A stretch of DNA of 64,000 nucleotides from Ecdyonurus torrentis (GCA_949318235.1 OX439136.1:11470313-11534312); one strand, 5' to 3'; positions 49,551 through 61,716 are shown, numbered from the stretch's first letter. Notes: generated from the sequence alone by a model not told the origin. Program-made: numbers and translations.

Positions 49551-50889
49551 ATGATATAAAATTTCTGTACAAACAGAGATGAGATGAAATATTATACATT
49601 ATTTACTTACAAAATATAATATCAAATGTTAAAGTCTAAAGGACATAGGTGAATGTTACAAATTTAAACTTTGATAGGAAGTGAAAGTCAATATCGCTTG
49701 TTCTTGCAATTTCCCTGGTATTGTCTCCGGACAAAGCTTGCTTACTCTTTCAGATTTTTTCTCTCTCTCTTTTTCTCTTTACGGGCAGCGCTTTGCCGTT
49801 GTTTATTTTTGCAAAACAAATGAGAAAATATTGATGAAAAAAGTTGATGTGTTAGGTCAAGGTTTCTCTCCCCCTTCCCCTCTTACTGCACGTGTAAGCA
49901 ATTTTGTGTTTGTCTTTTTTTATTTTTTTTTATTTTTTTTTTTATATATTTTTTTGAGTTTAAAAAAAGTTGCACAACAGTTTTGTTTTTAATATATACG
50001 AAAAGTGACATTTCTATTTCTTTTTTTGCAATAAAAATTTAAAGAACTTTTTTTTAAACTTTTACACAAGGACATTCATTTTTTTCATTACAGTTTTTGC
50101 TTTAAATTACTTTTTATGAAGTTTCTAATAAAACGTAAGTAATATATCGCGTATATCAATTAAAATTTCATGATTATTTATAAATAACGGATTTTATTAT
50201 TATTTTATAAATTTCTTCCACAAATAATATTTTTATACTATGTCAACGATTTTCTCTAAATGGAAAAAAAAAAGTCGTATAAAATAATGTAATTTCAATG
50301 TTATACAATATTATACTATTCATTTTGTACAAAGGGAATTTTTTTTCAATTATATGCATGAAGTTAGAAACCAATCGGGCAATCAGTGTTTATATAAAAT
50401 TAAATCAACTGTAAAATAATAATGAAATCAATCGTAAAAATCACTAATGGAAAAATCGTATTGGTTCTGCTAACAATACGATAAAAAAAAACTAATTTTA
50501 GGACAACACTGATAAAAGAAATCGCGTATTTTTAAATTGAATTATTCATCAGTCAACTTTGTGAACATTTTTCACCTCTTTCCTTGAACTCGCGTCCTAA
50601 ATACAATTGTGAGTTTTGTGTTTTATTTTATGATGATGTACGATGTAACGTGTTTCAACAAATCTGCAGCTAGGATTTTAAAATTTAAAACCCTCAATTT
50701 AAGATGATAAACCGTATACCAGGCCAAAATTAACATATAAGTAATAATGACCCTTGCCATTGATATGACCTGATGATGTTACGTTTTCTAATGCAACTTG
50801 GTATAACTATTTTGCTGCACAGCATAAGTATAGTATTATTTATTATTGTGAAATTATGTTGTTACAAATATTCTAAAATTAGGGTAGCA
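49551..50889. other. AT-rich stretch with a GC patch
   Basis: The patch 49690-49900 is open in one frame on each strand (plus ORF from GTG at 49681; minus frame with LCPETIPGKLQEQAILTF), so coding cannot be assigned. A 41-base segment at 50093-50133 has a very good acceptor (TTTTTTTCATTACAG) and donor (AAAAC/GTAAGTAA) but AT-only content. Confidence 0.35.
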
Positions 50890-51120
50890 TACACGCAAAA
50901 AAAAAAATTAATACTAAAAATGTAATAGGTAGAACCTAGAACACAGGTATTATTAATACTACAATAATACCTAATGCAAGTGCAATATGCTACAATAAAG
51001 GTGTGACTCACTTAGATTAAGTGGTATTGTAGTTTATAACTACCTGTTCCAAACTAAAGTGTATCTATTGCAAAATACAGGGTTCATGTATCTGCCATAG
51101 GTAGTAATTTTTTACCGTGT
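50890..51120 (+). mobile_element. MITE family L, copy 1
   Basis: About 231 bases with ends TACACGCAAAAAAA and TTTTTTACCGTGT. Internal words TAGAACACAGG-like, AATAATACCTAATGCAAG and TTATAACTACCTGTTCCAAA recur inverted at 60060. The TA-ACAC-type ends suggest a Tc1/mariner-like relative, but that is a guess. Confidence 0.78.
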
Positions 51121-53204
51121 TCAGAAATGTGGTATATAAAGTTGCATAACTAATACCTTATATTTCTTTTTGTTATAGGTGAGTACTTGATCCATATGAG
51201 CTGAAAATTCTTGAGTCTGGAGAGCGGTGAGTACGTGATATATTAAACAACAACAACAAAAACTAAAACACAACTTTAGACATTTGAAATAATCGAAATA
51301 TATATAAAAAAAAATTTTTAACATTAAAAAAAAAATAATAATAAAAAAAGTTTGAGAACTTTTCTTGAAATTTTTAAGAAATTAGAAATAAAAAGATGAT
51401 CTGCGAGCTACAATTAGCAAAGTTCCATTGTAATCTAAGAGAATTAGTCTTAAAATTTGCATATGATTATAGCATTGCTTTTAACCTTTTTTAAAATTAT
51501 AAATAGGTACATACAGTATTATATTATATTTAGTTCAAGAACTTTTTGTTAAAACTTTCTGATATTAAAGATAATTTTTATATTCTATTGATTACTTTTT
51601 GTATTATATTTCTTTTTCATACATAGTCATAATAACGATTACCCCGCTAAGCGATTTCTAATAAAAATAGCATAATATTGACTTTTAAAATCTTATTTAA
51701 AATATAAAATACTCTGCTATATAAATATTAATTACGTGATTACAACAATATTATTAAAACAAACATAAACAATTACAATTACCTGTATGCTTTTTAAATA
51801 GTAATAATTTTAGCAATGCTAAAAGTTACTACAGGTATACACATACGTATATATAAAGATGGTTTTAGTTGTTGTAAGGTAGGCAACCCGGAGGACCAAT
51901 GTGTGGAAATAGTTGCCTAGGGAGTTAGGCGCAATAACACAATTTTCTCAAATGCACCATGGGTATAATAAAATACTAGTTTAATTTTACACTAATACCC
52001 ACAGTAGAATTTATTTTATATATATGTATGTACGTTTTCTTTGCTGTAAAATAACGTTTTGTTAAAACTTAAAATACATTTTACAAATAATATTATTACT
52101 TTATAGTTTTGCAAAGTATTTTAATAAAAAATTCTTTATATATTGTTAAAAACAAATCTATCTATTTGCGGCGTTAAAATTTATTGACTGATGTTATTGA
52201 TAATTCAAATTAAAATATTAATAATAAGTTATTTAAAATTAGTAACTTTACTGTTAATTACTTAATTACTGTTCAAAATTCACATCATAGTATAAAGGAA
52301 TGCGCTATAATTTATAATTATGGTAGCCCATTTATATGCGAGTGACATAATTTTTCATGATTATAAAGCAAATTTTTTATATACCAACAATTATGTTATG
52401 CAGTATAACTTTTACTATTTATCTGTAATTCCAAAATAGCAAAATGTGCAAAAATATTGCATAGTAATTATGAACTGTAACATTAATTAATTAACTATTG
52501 CAAAAAGAAAACAAAATCGTGTAGCACACAGGAAAATTTCAATATGCCCTAATTAAGCATTACAGTTAACATATTTGTATAGAGTTAAAAAAAAATGTAC
52601 TGAAGTCTGAAATCTTTAAAATACACTTTTAAGTGTTTCATTTTTTTTTTCATCGCTGTTTACCTCCAAAAAAAAAAAACAACAAAAAAAAAACAAAAAA
52701 AAAAACATAAAAAATATAATATAAAAATTAATTTGATAAACTCAAAACATGGTAGTGATTACTGATTAGTATATATTATAATGGAAATATATAAAATGTT
52801 TACAATTGATGTGTAGAATTAATAGAAATATTGAAAGGTCAAAAATATGTAATGTACGGTTCAATGCCATCATATCAAACGTACAGAATTTATTTTTAAT
52901 AATAAAATTAATTAATGGAATAAGCAGAGATGTTTTCAAAGTATATACGAAAAACACTTTTAAGTTTTTTTTTTATATAGCTTTTATATATAATTTTCTA
53001 ATTATATAGAGCAAAATTTAATTAACTTTTAACAATACTATATTATTGAAAAACCAGTCTTATTGTTAATATTTTAACAATACATTCATTGTTAATTTAT
53101 ATTTTATTATGTCGTTTTAATATCACAAGTTTAATCACATTTTTATAATATAATAATTTTATTTTTTCTATTTTACTGATTCTTTTTTTGAACCTTTTGC
53201 TGAG
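51121..53204. other. AT-rich stretch, no supported gene
   Basis: At 51170-51240 strong splice-like signals occur on both strands: TTTTTGTTATAG/GTGAG and GAGAGCG/GTGAGTACG on plus; TCACCGCTCTCCAG on minus followed by TQEFSAHMDQVLTYNKKKYK. They are mutually exclusive and not resolved. The ORF pair at 52766-53009 overlaps on opposite strands and is AT-noise. Confidence 0.35.
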
Positions 53205-53282
53205 GAGAGATTAAGAGAAAATAACATAGATGGCAGAAGCCACATTGTAGATGGTAGATGTAGTTCATCGTTGTTCCTATAG
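53205..53282 (+). CDS. Weak candidate terminal exon
   Basis: After an acceptor-like GAACCTTTTGCTGAG the plus strand reads ERLRENNIDGRSHIVDGRCS then SSLFL to TAG at 53280-53282. G+C is near 40%, above background. The opposite strand is also open for 46 codons across the same bases, so strand and function are uncertain. Confidence 0.22.
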   Translation, partial: ERLRENNIDGRSHIVDGRCSSSLFL

Positions 53283-53775
53283 GTGATAGTAGTGTACAGG
53301 AAAGCTTACAGTTCTCTAGGAAATCTGAAACAATGTAAAATTGGGAATAGTTAGTTTGGTACAGAAATTGAAAACAGCGAAATATTTAATAATTTAAAAT
53401 ATTGATATCTATTAATTTTATTTTCCAAAGTAGAGGATACCTATAATAAAAAATATTAAATATATATTATTACATGTTTATATATTAAATAATTAATGGG
53501 AAATACATGAAATTATGTAATGAAAGTCGAAGCAAGTTTTACGATTGGCATTTTCCTTGGGTCTTATTAATGTCACTGTGATGAAATTGAAGTAATTAAT
53601 ACGTTTTGCATAAAGTACTAAAGTTATACTAGTAAACTAAATTAATAGTTGTAATAGCTTTTTACGAGTACTTTAAATGGAAAATAGTTGATTTGCATTT
53701 AATGGCACTTTATACATATAGTAAGAAATATTGACTTTGAGATCAATTTTGATGTCACCATCGAGTACAATCCCT

Positions 53776-53860
53776 CCAGCGGCGGCTCAATAGGGGGGGG
53801 GGGGGAAGGAGGGGGATGATAGGATATTTCCCCCAGGCACAAGGGTTTTAGAGAGAGGCG
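53776..53860 (+). mobile_element. Possible single terminus of a DNA transposon
   Basis: CAGCGGCGGCTCAATAGGGG with 13 G (53793-53805), then TTTCCCCCAGGCACAAGGG, has the look of a GC-rich transposon end. No matching second end was found within the window, so this is tentative. Confidence 0.3.
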
Positions 53861-55141
53861 ACGCAGAAGCAACAAAAGGACGTTAAAAAAGTACGAAAAG
53901 GCATTTTTAAGGGAACCGAACTTGATTAAAATAAAAAATATTTAGTTCAATAATATACACAGCAAAAAAGCACTTCAGTCCATATATTGAATTGCCTTTT
54001 TTTTTTTACAAACGTAATGACACGTTTACTTTCTTTTTTTCTTTTTTTTTTTTGTTATTATTATTATTATTTTTTTTATTTTTTTTACTCTCATACAGGA
54101 ATCGGTTGGTTCTTTTTATTTAATACATTTACATGTTAAATCATCTATTAGATGAAAAAGAAATATATATAAAATCTTCATATTATTTAAAATACATGGC
54201 ATATATATTATGCATTATATTACATAATTATTATACATACGTAAGGTAAATACACAATTATATCATACAAATAAACAATTAAATTTTTAGCTTGTATATT
54301 CAAGTTTTGTTACATTAAAATATCAAACACATTTTTATTCCAAAACAACTGTAAAATTTGTTATATTTTTAAAAATGATAATTTTCTCACTTTTTGCCAT
54401 TATTTTTTTTTCATATTCCATCTCAACAGTTTGTTTATATTACTGAGTGAAAAGTATTGTAAAAATTTAAAACCCAAATTTGAACCAATACGAGTCGCAA
54501 TAAAAAAAATTACACTATTACATCAACTTTAAAAAAAAAATAATAAATATAATTATATTATACATTTCACAATACTATACTTTTCATTGATTTTTTTTTT
54601 TTTTTTTTTTTTTTCATTATTATTTTTTACTTTATTTCTATTTGAAAAAGACCATCAATGACATAATATAATATTATATTGTTAACTAAAGTACAATTCA
54701 ATTAAGTTCACTCAATTAAATCTTGATTACAAAAATAGGTCAGTATATGAAATCAATTATAAAATAGTTGATTGAACGCAGGTATACTATATAATATAAT
54801 ACTTGCATTTTGCAATTTACTGAAATATAATATAATTGAATTGTATTCATAGAGCTTCTCTTTTACTTCATATTATTATATAATATAATATATTCCATTT
54901 TTGCTGAGCATTCATATGATTTAAATGAATAAAGTAATATAAAACTAAACGTGATGACGTTTTTCCCAGGATACTTAATACACGTATAGCCTTCCCATTG
55001 TGCTAGTTTATAATTTTTATTCATAAGAAAAATATTTAGAAAATTATTACAAATAAAATTATTAAATTTATCATTATTATAGATTTTGAGATTATAAAAA
55101 ATTAATACAACTAAATTGGTTTCTTTGGATTTTTAAAACAG
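53861..55141. other. AT-rich stretch, no supported gene
   Basis: An acceptor-like TTACTCTCATACAG at 54089-54102 precedes an 18-codon open frame, below what can be called. Poly-T of about 24 at 54592-54615. Confidence 0.4.
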
Positions 55142-55259
55142 TTTTGCTACTGGAACATCCTTGCTTAAGAATGATATAAACTATGTTAATTGTACGTCAA
55201 AATTGGCATGTGATTATTATCGCTTCTCGTCGTCGTTTTTGAAGCTTCCAGTGCTCTAA
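55142..55259 (+). CDS. Candidate terminal exon, phase-matched to the first exons
   Basis: After the acceptor GGATTTTTAAAACAG (ending 55141), one base plus 38 codons read FATGTSLLKNDINYVNCTSK then LACDYYRFSSSFLKLPVL to TAA at 55257-55259. It requires a phase-2 upstream exon, which both 30194-30402 and 46150-46498 provide (junction residue Thr or Gly respectively). G+C is about 40%. Codon-position composition is not diagnostic, and 38 open codons can arise by chance, so this rests mainly on the acceptor and phase agreement. Confidence 0.35.
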
Positions 55260-55300
55260 AAAATCTTCAAAAAAATTGTTAAATTAGAAAAGAATAGATC

Positions 55301-55648
55301 TTAAAGAAATAGACCAGAGAAAAACATAAGCATTTATATCACAAGACACTTGATGGGATTTCCATAAATAACACTACTAGTTTGTCTCAAAATCCAACAG
55401 TAGCCCCGTAGCAGTGATCAGAAATTTCGATTTATGCAACCTGCACAACATTTTCAGACTAATTTTTGCATGTTTCTGACGTCATAAACATGAATTTTCA
55501 CTCAAATTGCATACGTTACAGTATTTCCACGCTCTCTCGTGGGGCTGTATTAACATTCTGTTAAAAATTGTGATCAATTTTAAGGTCCCATTTCGTGTTT
55601 ATGTATTCATTAAAAAGCACGTTGTTTTATATGGTCAATTGGCTTTAA
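55301..55648 (-). mobile_element. MITE family C, copy 4
   Basis: Long form, same orientation as C2: TTAAAGAAATAGACCAGAG to AATTGGCTTTAA, TGACGTCA at 55477. It begins 42 bases after the stop codon of the exon candidate at 55142. Confidence 0.87.
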
Positions 55649-55922
55649 TCTAAGAATGTAATATTACTTTTAATGCTAAGACCAAATTAAAATATAGTTC
55701 AAAAAAGTTTTTTTTTTATTTTTCGTAAAAATGTTATAATTTTGTTAACCTTAAAAATGAAACTTAAAACAAACTATTTTTATTTTGTTATTTATATATA
55801 AATATACTCTTGAAAAAGTATAAAGGAATCCTAAAATTAAAATTATTCTCTTACAGTGCGACATCCATGAAAATTATAATTTAATTCTATAATACTCAAG
55901 GATTACTTATAGCCTAACTTAC

Positions 55923-55992
55923 CTGGGAGTGTAACTCAAAATGTATTTAAAGTTTGAATGAAAGTTTAACTGACATGTCGGGAGGACGAACC
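55923..55992 (-). CDS. Very weak candidate exon
   Basis: A perfect minus-strand donor CTCCCAG/GTAAGTTA (55922) closes a 22-codon open frame, FVLPTCQLNFHSNFKYILSY, after an acceptor-like TTCAAAACTTTAG. A second frame over the same DNA (LMSDLGFQNFRVRPPDMSVK) is equally open, so the call is not secure. Confidence 0.18.
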
Positions 55993-56272
55993 CTAAAGTT
56001 TTGAAACCCTAAATCACTCATCAGAGAAGTAACAACTTTATATATATACTATATTATACTGTATTTCTAATTAATTTCAAACTTCTATCTGTGGTATCTG
56101 ATAAAGTATCTCTCTCTCTCTATTCTCTCTCATTTACCTAAGTGCAATGGTTTATTGTTTATAAGAACTTAAAAATTTACATCAAGGGAACCATAATTTA
56201 ATATTAAAATGCATGTCGATTTTGAGTGCAGGTAAAATACTAACGTTTATAGAATTGAAATCAGATAAGTCT

Positions 56273-56280
<8 letters not shown>

Positions 56281-56359
<79 letters not shown>
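56281..56359. repeat. (CT)n microsatellite
   Basis: About 39 CT units. Confidence 0.96.
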
Positions 56360-56389
56360 TAATGACTGTCGAAATTTTTATTCTTTGTC

Positions 56390-56552
56390 TTAAAGGCGTA
56401 GAACACCTTGAACAAAAAAGCCTATATAATATCCTAACACCTGAAAAGCAACATTGATTTAACTGGAGTAATTTATTTTTAATTTATTTTCCATTCACAA
56501 AATAATGCGTGCGGACAATGACGTCACAGCTCACCTTGTCCACACGCACGTA
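56390..56552. mobile_element. MITE family B, copy 4 (left half only)
   Basis: Intact left arm from TTAAAGGCGTAGAACACC through TGACGTCA (56519) to the GC centre CACACGCACG, where it stops and family A copy 3 begins. The right arm is absent. Confidence 0.85.
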
Positions 56553-56710
56553 AAATAAAGTAACAACTGTTTTAAGGACACCTATAAGAAATTTTGCTCA
56601 CATCTGTTTCCATGCCGACGTTCTGCGCATGCGTAGTAAGTAAAAACGGAAGCGGATGTGACCGAAATCACTTTAAGACAGCCTCAAAATAGTTGTTCCT
56701 TTATTAGTCA
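56553..56710. mobile_element. MITE family A, copy 3
   Basis: Arms GTAACAACTGTTTTAAGG and AAAATAGTTGTTCCTTTATT, centre TTCTGCGCATGCGTAGTA. It is fused directly to the half copy of B. Confidence 0.83.

Positions 56711-56715
<5 letters not shown>

Positions 56716-56767
<52 letters not shown>
56716..56767. repeat. (GA)n microsatellite
   Basis: About 26 GA units, five bases after MITE A3. Confidence 0.95.
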
Positions 56768-56771
<4 letters not shown>

Positions 56772-56936
56772 ACAATTCTCTACTGTTCATAAACTGTAAA
56801 AGTGTTGAAGTCCTATAACACTTTTTAAGTTTCCTTATTTAATTATGATGTATTCCCAGAATGCGAGGTTTATATTAACTTTGTCTAGAAGCCGAGAATG
56901 TATTTTAATAAAATACAAAATTTGGAGCAAACCATT

Positions 56937-57012
56937 TATAGACCAGTTGCACTCATATTTAAAAGCCGCCATTTTGTTGGTCAGGAATAAATAGGCCAGC
57001 ATAGGACGAAAG

Positions 57013-57045
<33 letters not shown>

Positions 57046-57505
57046 GCAAAAGAAGCTTCAAACCTCAATTAAAGCCTTATTTCTATCTCCGAATAGACCC
57101 CTTGCACATCCTTGCGCTTTGTCGCCATGTTTGTGGTGACTAATGCATTGTCCAGCATAGGGGAAACTTCGTTTTTCCTAATTTTTCACATAAAAAATTG
57201 TTTATGTCAACTCAACAAATTTTTCTCATATATATCCTTCGAGCTTATTAGGAGCTAGAAATAAGGCTTTGATTGAGGTTTGAAGCTTCTTTTGCTATTA
57301 AAAAAATAAAAATGATGTTTTTCCTATGCTGGCCTATGTATTCCTGACCAACAAAATGGCGGCTCTTAAATATGAGTGCAAGCGGTCTATAAGTTCGAAG
57401 AATATAAGGAAAATTCGTTCAGTTGAAATAAACTCTATTTGTGGGAAAAATTAGGAGAAATGATGTTTCCCCTATGCTGGACAATGCATTAGGCACCGCA
57501 AACAT
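56937..57505. mobile_element. Interleaved inverted repeat O
   Basis: Two inverted pairs are interleaved. Pair 1: 56937-57090 with 57241-57396 (shared GCCGCCATTTTGTTGGTCAG and GAAGCTTCAAACCTCAAT). Pair 2: about 57127-57190 with 57436-57505 (shared AATGCATTGTCCAGCATAGG). The order X, Y, X', Y' cannot form one simple hairpin. CCAGCATAGG also occurs in family E, so O may be an E relative. Confidence 0.65.
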
Positions 57506-57507
57506 AT

Positions 57508-57650
57508 ATTGCATACTTTACAGTATTTCCACGCTCTCTCGTGGGGCTGTATTAACATTCTGGTAAAAATTGTCATCAGTTTTGAAGATCCCATTTCGTG
57601 TTTATTCATTAAAAAGCACATGTTGTTTTATGCGTGGTCTATGGCTTTAA
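57508..57650 (-). mobile_element. MITE family C, copy 5 (fragment)
   Basis: Only the 3' portion in C2 orientation: GCATACTTTACAGTATTTCC through CACGCTCTCTCGTGGGG to CTATGGCTTTAA. The 99-codon ORF starting at 57509 is read through it from a non-ATG start and is not a gene. Confidence 0.85.
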
Positions 57651-57876
57651 GTTTTATGGTCAAATTAGAAATTATATTCCCATTTTTAGCCTTAAAGCGT
57701 TGCAGAAATTATACTAAACTACAGTATATGACGTCAATAATACTTAATATATCAAACAAGTTATGCATCACATTAATGTGTACATGCATTTGTATAAAAG
57801 CAAAGTGAAATCACACGCCACACGCGTACGTATTCCTTACGCCCCAGGTATATTGTATACCGTATAAATAACTTAC

Positions 57877-57932
57877 CATAGTGTGCGCTTGACATGTTCA
57901 TTAACATTGGCATTAATTATCATCTTTGGCAT
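57877..57932 (-). CDS. Weak candidate first coding exon
   Basis: On the minus strand ATG at 57930-57932 opens 18 codons, MPKMIINANVNEHVKRTL, plus two bases before a consensus donor ACACTATG/GTAAGTTA. The length is within chance expectation, so the donor is the main support. Confidence 0.22.
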
Positions 57933-58640
57933 ATGTATAGTATAACTTCAAACACTATAACAACATATACTTTGCTTTTTCTTTTTTTCTTATTCTACAT
58001 ATAAAATAAATAAAATAAATATTACGCTTTTGTTAAAATAACCTTTTAAATAAAATATAAAAAGTAACAATCAAGTATAATTGTTAATTTTTTACCGTAT
58101 TTAAATTTGTTCAATTATTTTTTTCTTATTTTTTTTTCCTTTGTTTTTTAAATTGTTACATTTTAAAATATCAATTAAAAATAATAATAATAATACATAA
58201 GGAAACAAGATATGCTTTTTTAGGATGAAAAATAATTATGTATATTATTTATAATGTTATTCATTAAAATTTTAATGAATAAAAAAAGGATATTACGTAT
58301 ATAAACAAAACTTCCTAATATAATGATGTGTGTGTGTGTGTATATAATATATATATATATATATACAATTTGCATAAATAAAATGTAAAAGAAAGAGAAA
58401 AACAAGAATAAACAAAAGTGCAATCATAAAAATTGTAGTTTGCAAAGTTGTTAACATTTAACAAATAAACATTTTATAAAAGCAGGTAATATTTATTCAT
58501 GATGACCATTTGAATTGTAAATTATACTTGTATAGTACTTTATTGTTTGAAGCAAGAATTTTACTCATTTATATGTTGTTAGTTATAATTGTAGTGACTG
58601 ATATTTAGATAATTACAGTGTCGTTATTATGACTAATATT

Positions 58641-58644
<4 letters not shown>

Positions 58645-58706
<62 letters not shown>
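58645..58706. repeat. (CT)n microsatellite
   Basis: About 31 CT units. Confidence 0.96.
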
Positions 58707-58709
<3 letters not shown>

Positions 58710-59083
58710 CTTTTGTCACTTCCTCTTCAATTTTGTCATAAAATATACACAATATTGTTTTCGTTTGCTCGCATGGTTTAATATTTTCAATGCTTCTTAT
58801 ACCGGTGAAATTTTTTTTTTAATTTTTTTTTTTTACAATGTATTTATAACGCGTGTAAAAAAGTAACGATTGGTAGAAGAATAATAGTAATAAATGGTTT
58901 TTATTGAGAGGGTAAAAACAGCATACACTCATTTCTTTACATGGATGTCTGACAAATTTTGATCATAATAATTCAATCATCATTAAAATGTCTTTGGTGA
59001 AGGCTAAATCAAGAGTAATTTTTTTATCTTTAAAAAAGTGTGTATTACTAGGCGGTTTGATATAGAAATTCGCACTAAAACTA

Positions 59084-59115
<32 letters not shown>

Positions 59116-59350
59116 CTCAAATTTTATGCAAAATATAGCCACAAAGTGTATATAATAAATCCTTTTTTTCTTCTTCTTTTTTTTTTTTTTTTTTTTAGTT
59201 AAATGACAGTATAAATTATATATTATTTAACTATTTGCAGTAATAATATTTATTATTACTTTTAACTAATTAATTTTTAGTGTCATAATTTTATAGTAAT
59301 GATGAAATGTGTGAATTTAAGTTCTCTTTTCTAATGGTTCGCTTAATGAA
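58707..59350. other. AT-rich stretch with T runs
   Basis: Poly-T at 59083-59112 and 59176-59198; no gene seen. Confidence 0.5.
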
Positions 59351-59482
59351 TTACACTCGCTTCGCAATGATAATGAATATAGGAAATTGATTATTGTGGT
59401 CCCCTGCCGCTATACCACGCGCAACTGCCTGATTACACACCACAGTACGACCGGGAACGAGCATTTGATTGCATGCATGCAT
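59351..59482 (-). CDS. Candidate small ORF in GC-rich patch
   Basis: On the minus strand, ATG at 59480-59482 starts 43 codons to TAA at 59351: MHACNQMLVPGRTVVCNQAV, ARGIAAGDHNNQFPIFIIIA, KRV. G+C is about 60% at first codon positions and near 40% at the others, a coding-like skew in a local island (59397-59490). The word TGGTATAGCGG also fits a Pol III A box, but no B box follows. A plus-strand frame (59387-59641, no ATG) overlaps. It may be a fragment of a mobile-element protein or a lone exon. No family recognised. Confidence 0.33.
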   Translation of the reverse strand: MHACNQMLVPGRTVVCNQAVARGIAAGDHNNQFPIFIIIAKRV

Positions 59483-60059
59483 TTTAAACTTGATTATATT
59501 AATATGCAATCAAATTTATTGCACTCTGAAAATATTCCACCGCTTGTAAGCAACCTTGATAATCACTATATTATCTATACATATCTACATCTATATTATC
59601 ACGATTATCACTATACTATTTATTATCTATTATCCATATAATATCCATATATTCAGTATAATAATATAGTGTACACATTTTTTAATTTCACTTATAGAGA
59701 TAATTTTTAGTACTTAAAATACTGCGTAATTGTTTGAGTTTATTGACTTGTGATAAGAGTTTTTACAAACATTCATCAGTTTGCGTCTTGCTGCGAAAAC
59801 ATGACCACAATTAGAAAGGGTGCGATTATATACTAGGATATTGTTTTAATGTATTCAGTACAGTTTACTGATAAGATTTTGATTTATTATACGTTTCCAA
59901 AGAGTTTTCAGCCTAATCTATTCTACGTATTATAGTTTTTTTTTTTTTTTTTTTTTTTTTTTCAATCTTTCTTTTTTTTTTTTTTTTGTACGCTGAGCTA
60001 TATTGTAAAATAAATATTAGCATACGATTTTAACCACCACTTCGCCAAAATTAAAAAAA

Positions 60060-61087
60060 TACACAGAAAAAATTACTACTAATGGCAGGTACAGTACATG
60101 AACCTGTATTTTGCAATAGGTACACTTGAATTTGGAACAGGTAGTTATAAAACTACAATACCACTTAATCTAAGTAAGTCACTCCTTTATTGTAGCATAT
60201 TGCACCTGCATTAGGTATTGTTGTAGTATAATAATACCTGTGTTCTAGGTTATATGTCTACCTATTACATTGTTAGTATTAGAGCTGTGGAAAATATCCG
60301 GTTTATTGGACACCGGTTTAAAATTTACGCGATTAACCGGTTTCGGCTAATCTGAGAAACCGATAAACAAAAATAAAAAGCCGAATTGAAAAATTTCTAC
60401 CGAAAAATCGAAAAAAATTAACGATTTTTATATTTCGTGATCAAACTGAAATACTTTGATTTTTAAATTTCGATTTTTGGTTTTCATTACAAGAAAAAAA
60501 CGTCATAAATTGTTTTAACTTTGAACTATATAGTTAAGAAAATAGTTTAAGATATATTCTTTTTAAAATAAATCATTATATAATTTATATATTTAACCCA
60601 ATAAAGTTAAGACACAATTTTTTTTTCATTTTTATGTTATTTGCAAAAAAAAAGGTTCATTAATAAATTAAATAAAATTATAAAATTCATTATTATCCTT
60701 CATAATAAATGCAATTTAATCTAAATATTGCATCGCAACATTTTTTTTCTGATGCCATTTGATTTTATAAAAGAAAAAATGAAAGATAATATGAGATAGT
60801 GCATTTAACGTAAAACGTAATCATATAGCCATAAATATTAAAATTTTAATGTAAAATAATTAAATTAAGGATTTTATAGAAACAAAAAATCGTTTTAAAA
60901 TTAATGATTTTCTAACAAGTAAAAATAAATAACGGTTTTTACGATTTTTTTAACGTAAAAATCGAAATCAAAATTGAATCACCGAAAGTTCGGTTTAACC
61001 GAACCGATAAATAATTTTTTCGATTAACCGGTTTTGAAATTTTAACGATTTTCCACAGCTCTAGTTAGTATTAATTTTTTTGAGTGT
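60060..61087 (-). mobile_element. MITE family L, copy 2, split by a hAT insertion
   Basis: Inverted relative to L1. The left part (60060-60279) ends in TTAGTAT and the last 16 bases resume after 61071 with TAATTTTTTTGAGTGT. The interruption is the 784-bp hAT-type element. Confidence 0.85.
60280..61063. mobile_element. Non-autonomous hAT-type element with 8-bp target duplication
   Basis: Ends TAGAGCTGTGGAAAAT and ATTTTCCACAGCTCTA (imperfect internally) bound 784 bases. GTTAGTAT is duplicated at 60272-60279 and 61064-61071. TAGAG fits the hAT terminal rule (YARNG). Subterminal ACCGGTT/AACCGG and CCGATAAA motifs occur in both ends in inverted orientation. No ORF of useful length is present. Confidence 0.92.
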
Positions 61088-61435
61088 AATAATAATTAAC
61101 AATAGTTTGAATAAGAAAACAAATGAATTATTAAGTAATCAATGTTCTTTTCATATATGCAAAGAAAAGTATTTTATGCAAGTATAAATAAACTAATAAT
61201 GTTTTATTGATATTCTCTCAACCGCTGTATATCATAAACTGTAGAAAATATACAGTTATTTAATACAAGTTTGTTAAACTGAAATATGTTATGCGTTTTT
61301 TATTAAATGTATGCAGATATATTATTTTAGTCATGATATAACGTTGTGATATTTGATATTTTAAACATAAAAAATATGGAATATTGACACAGGATTAATG
61401 AAAATATTTATCGATGACTGCTTAAAATAATATTG

Positions 61436-61440
<5 letters not shown>

Positions 61441-61490
<50 letters not shown>
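61441..61490. repeat. (CT)n microsatellite
   Basis: About 24 CT units with one TT interruption. Confidence 0.95.
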
Positions 61491-61491
<1 letters not shown>

Positions 61492-61634
61492 TCGTATCGC
61501 TTACTCTCTGTATCATCGAATGTCAGAGGAAAACCATACAATTTAAAATGTTTTGCAAAATTTCAAGTAAAATAATAACAGTTATTTTTCTTACTGAAAT
61601 AAAATATCATCAAATTAAAAGCGTAATTAAGCGT

Positions 61635-61638
<4 letters not shown>

Positions 61639-61716
<78 letters not shown>

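Noticed and set aside
50093..50133. 41-base plus-strand micro-exon
   Set aside because: Both splice sites are good, but content is almost pure A/T and the exit phase does not match any other candidate.
57509..57808. 99-codon plus-strand ORF
   Set aside because: Its first half is antisense to family C copy 5 and it starts at a non-ATG codon.
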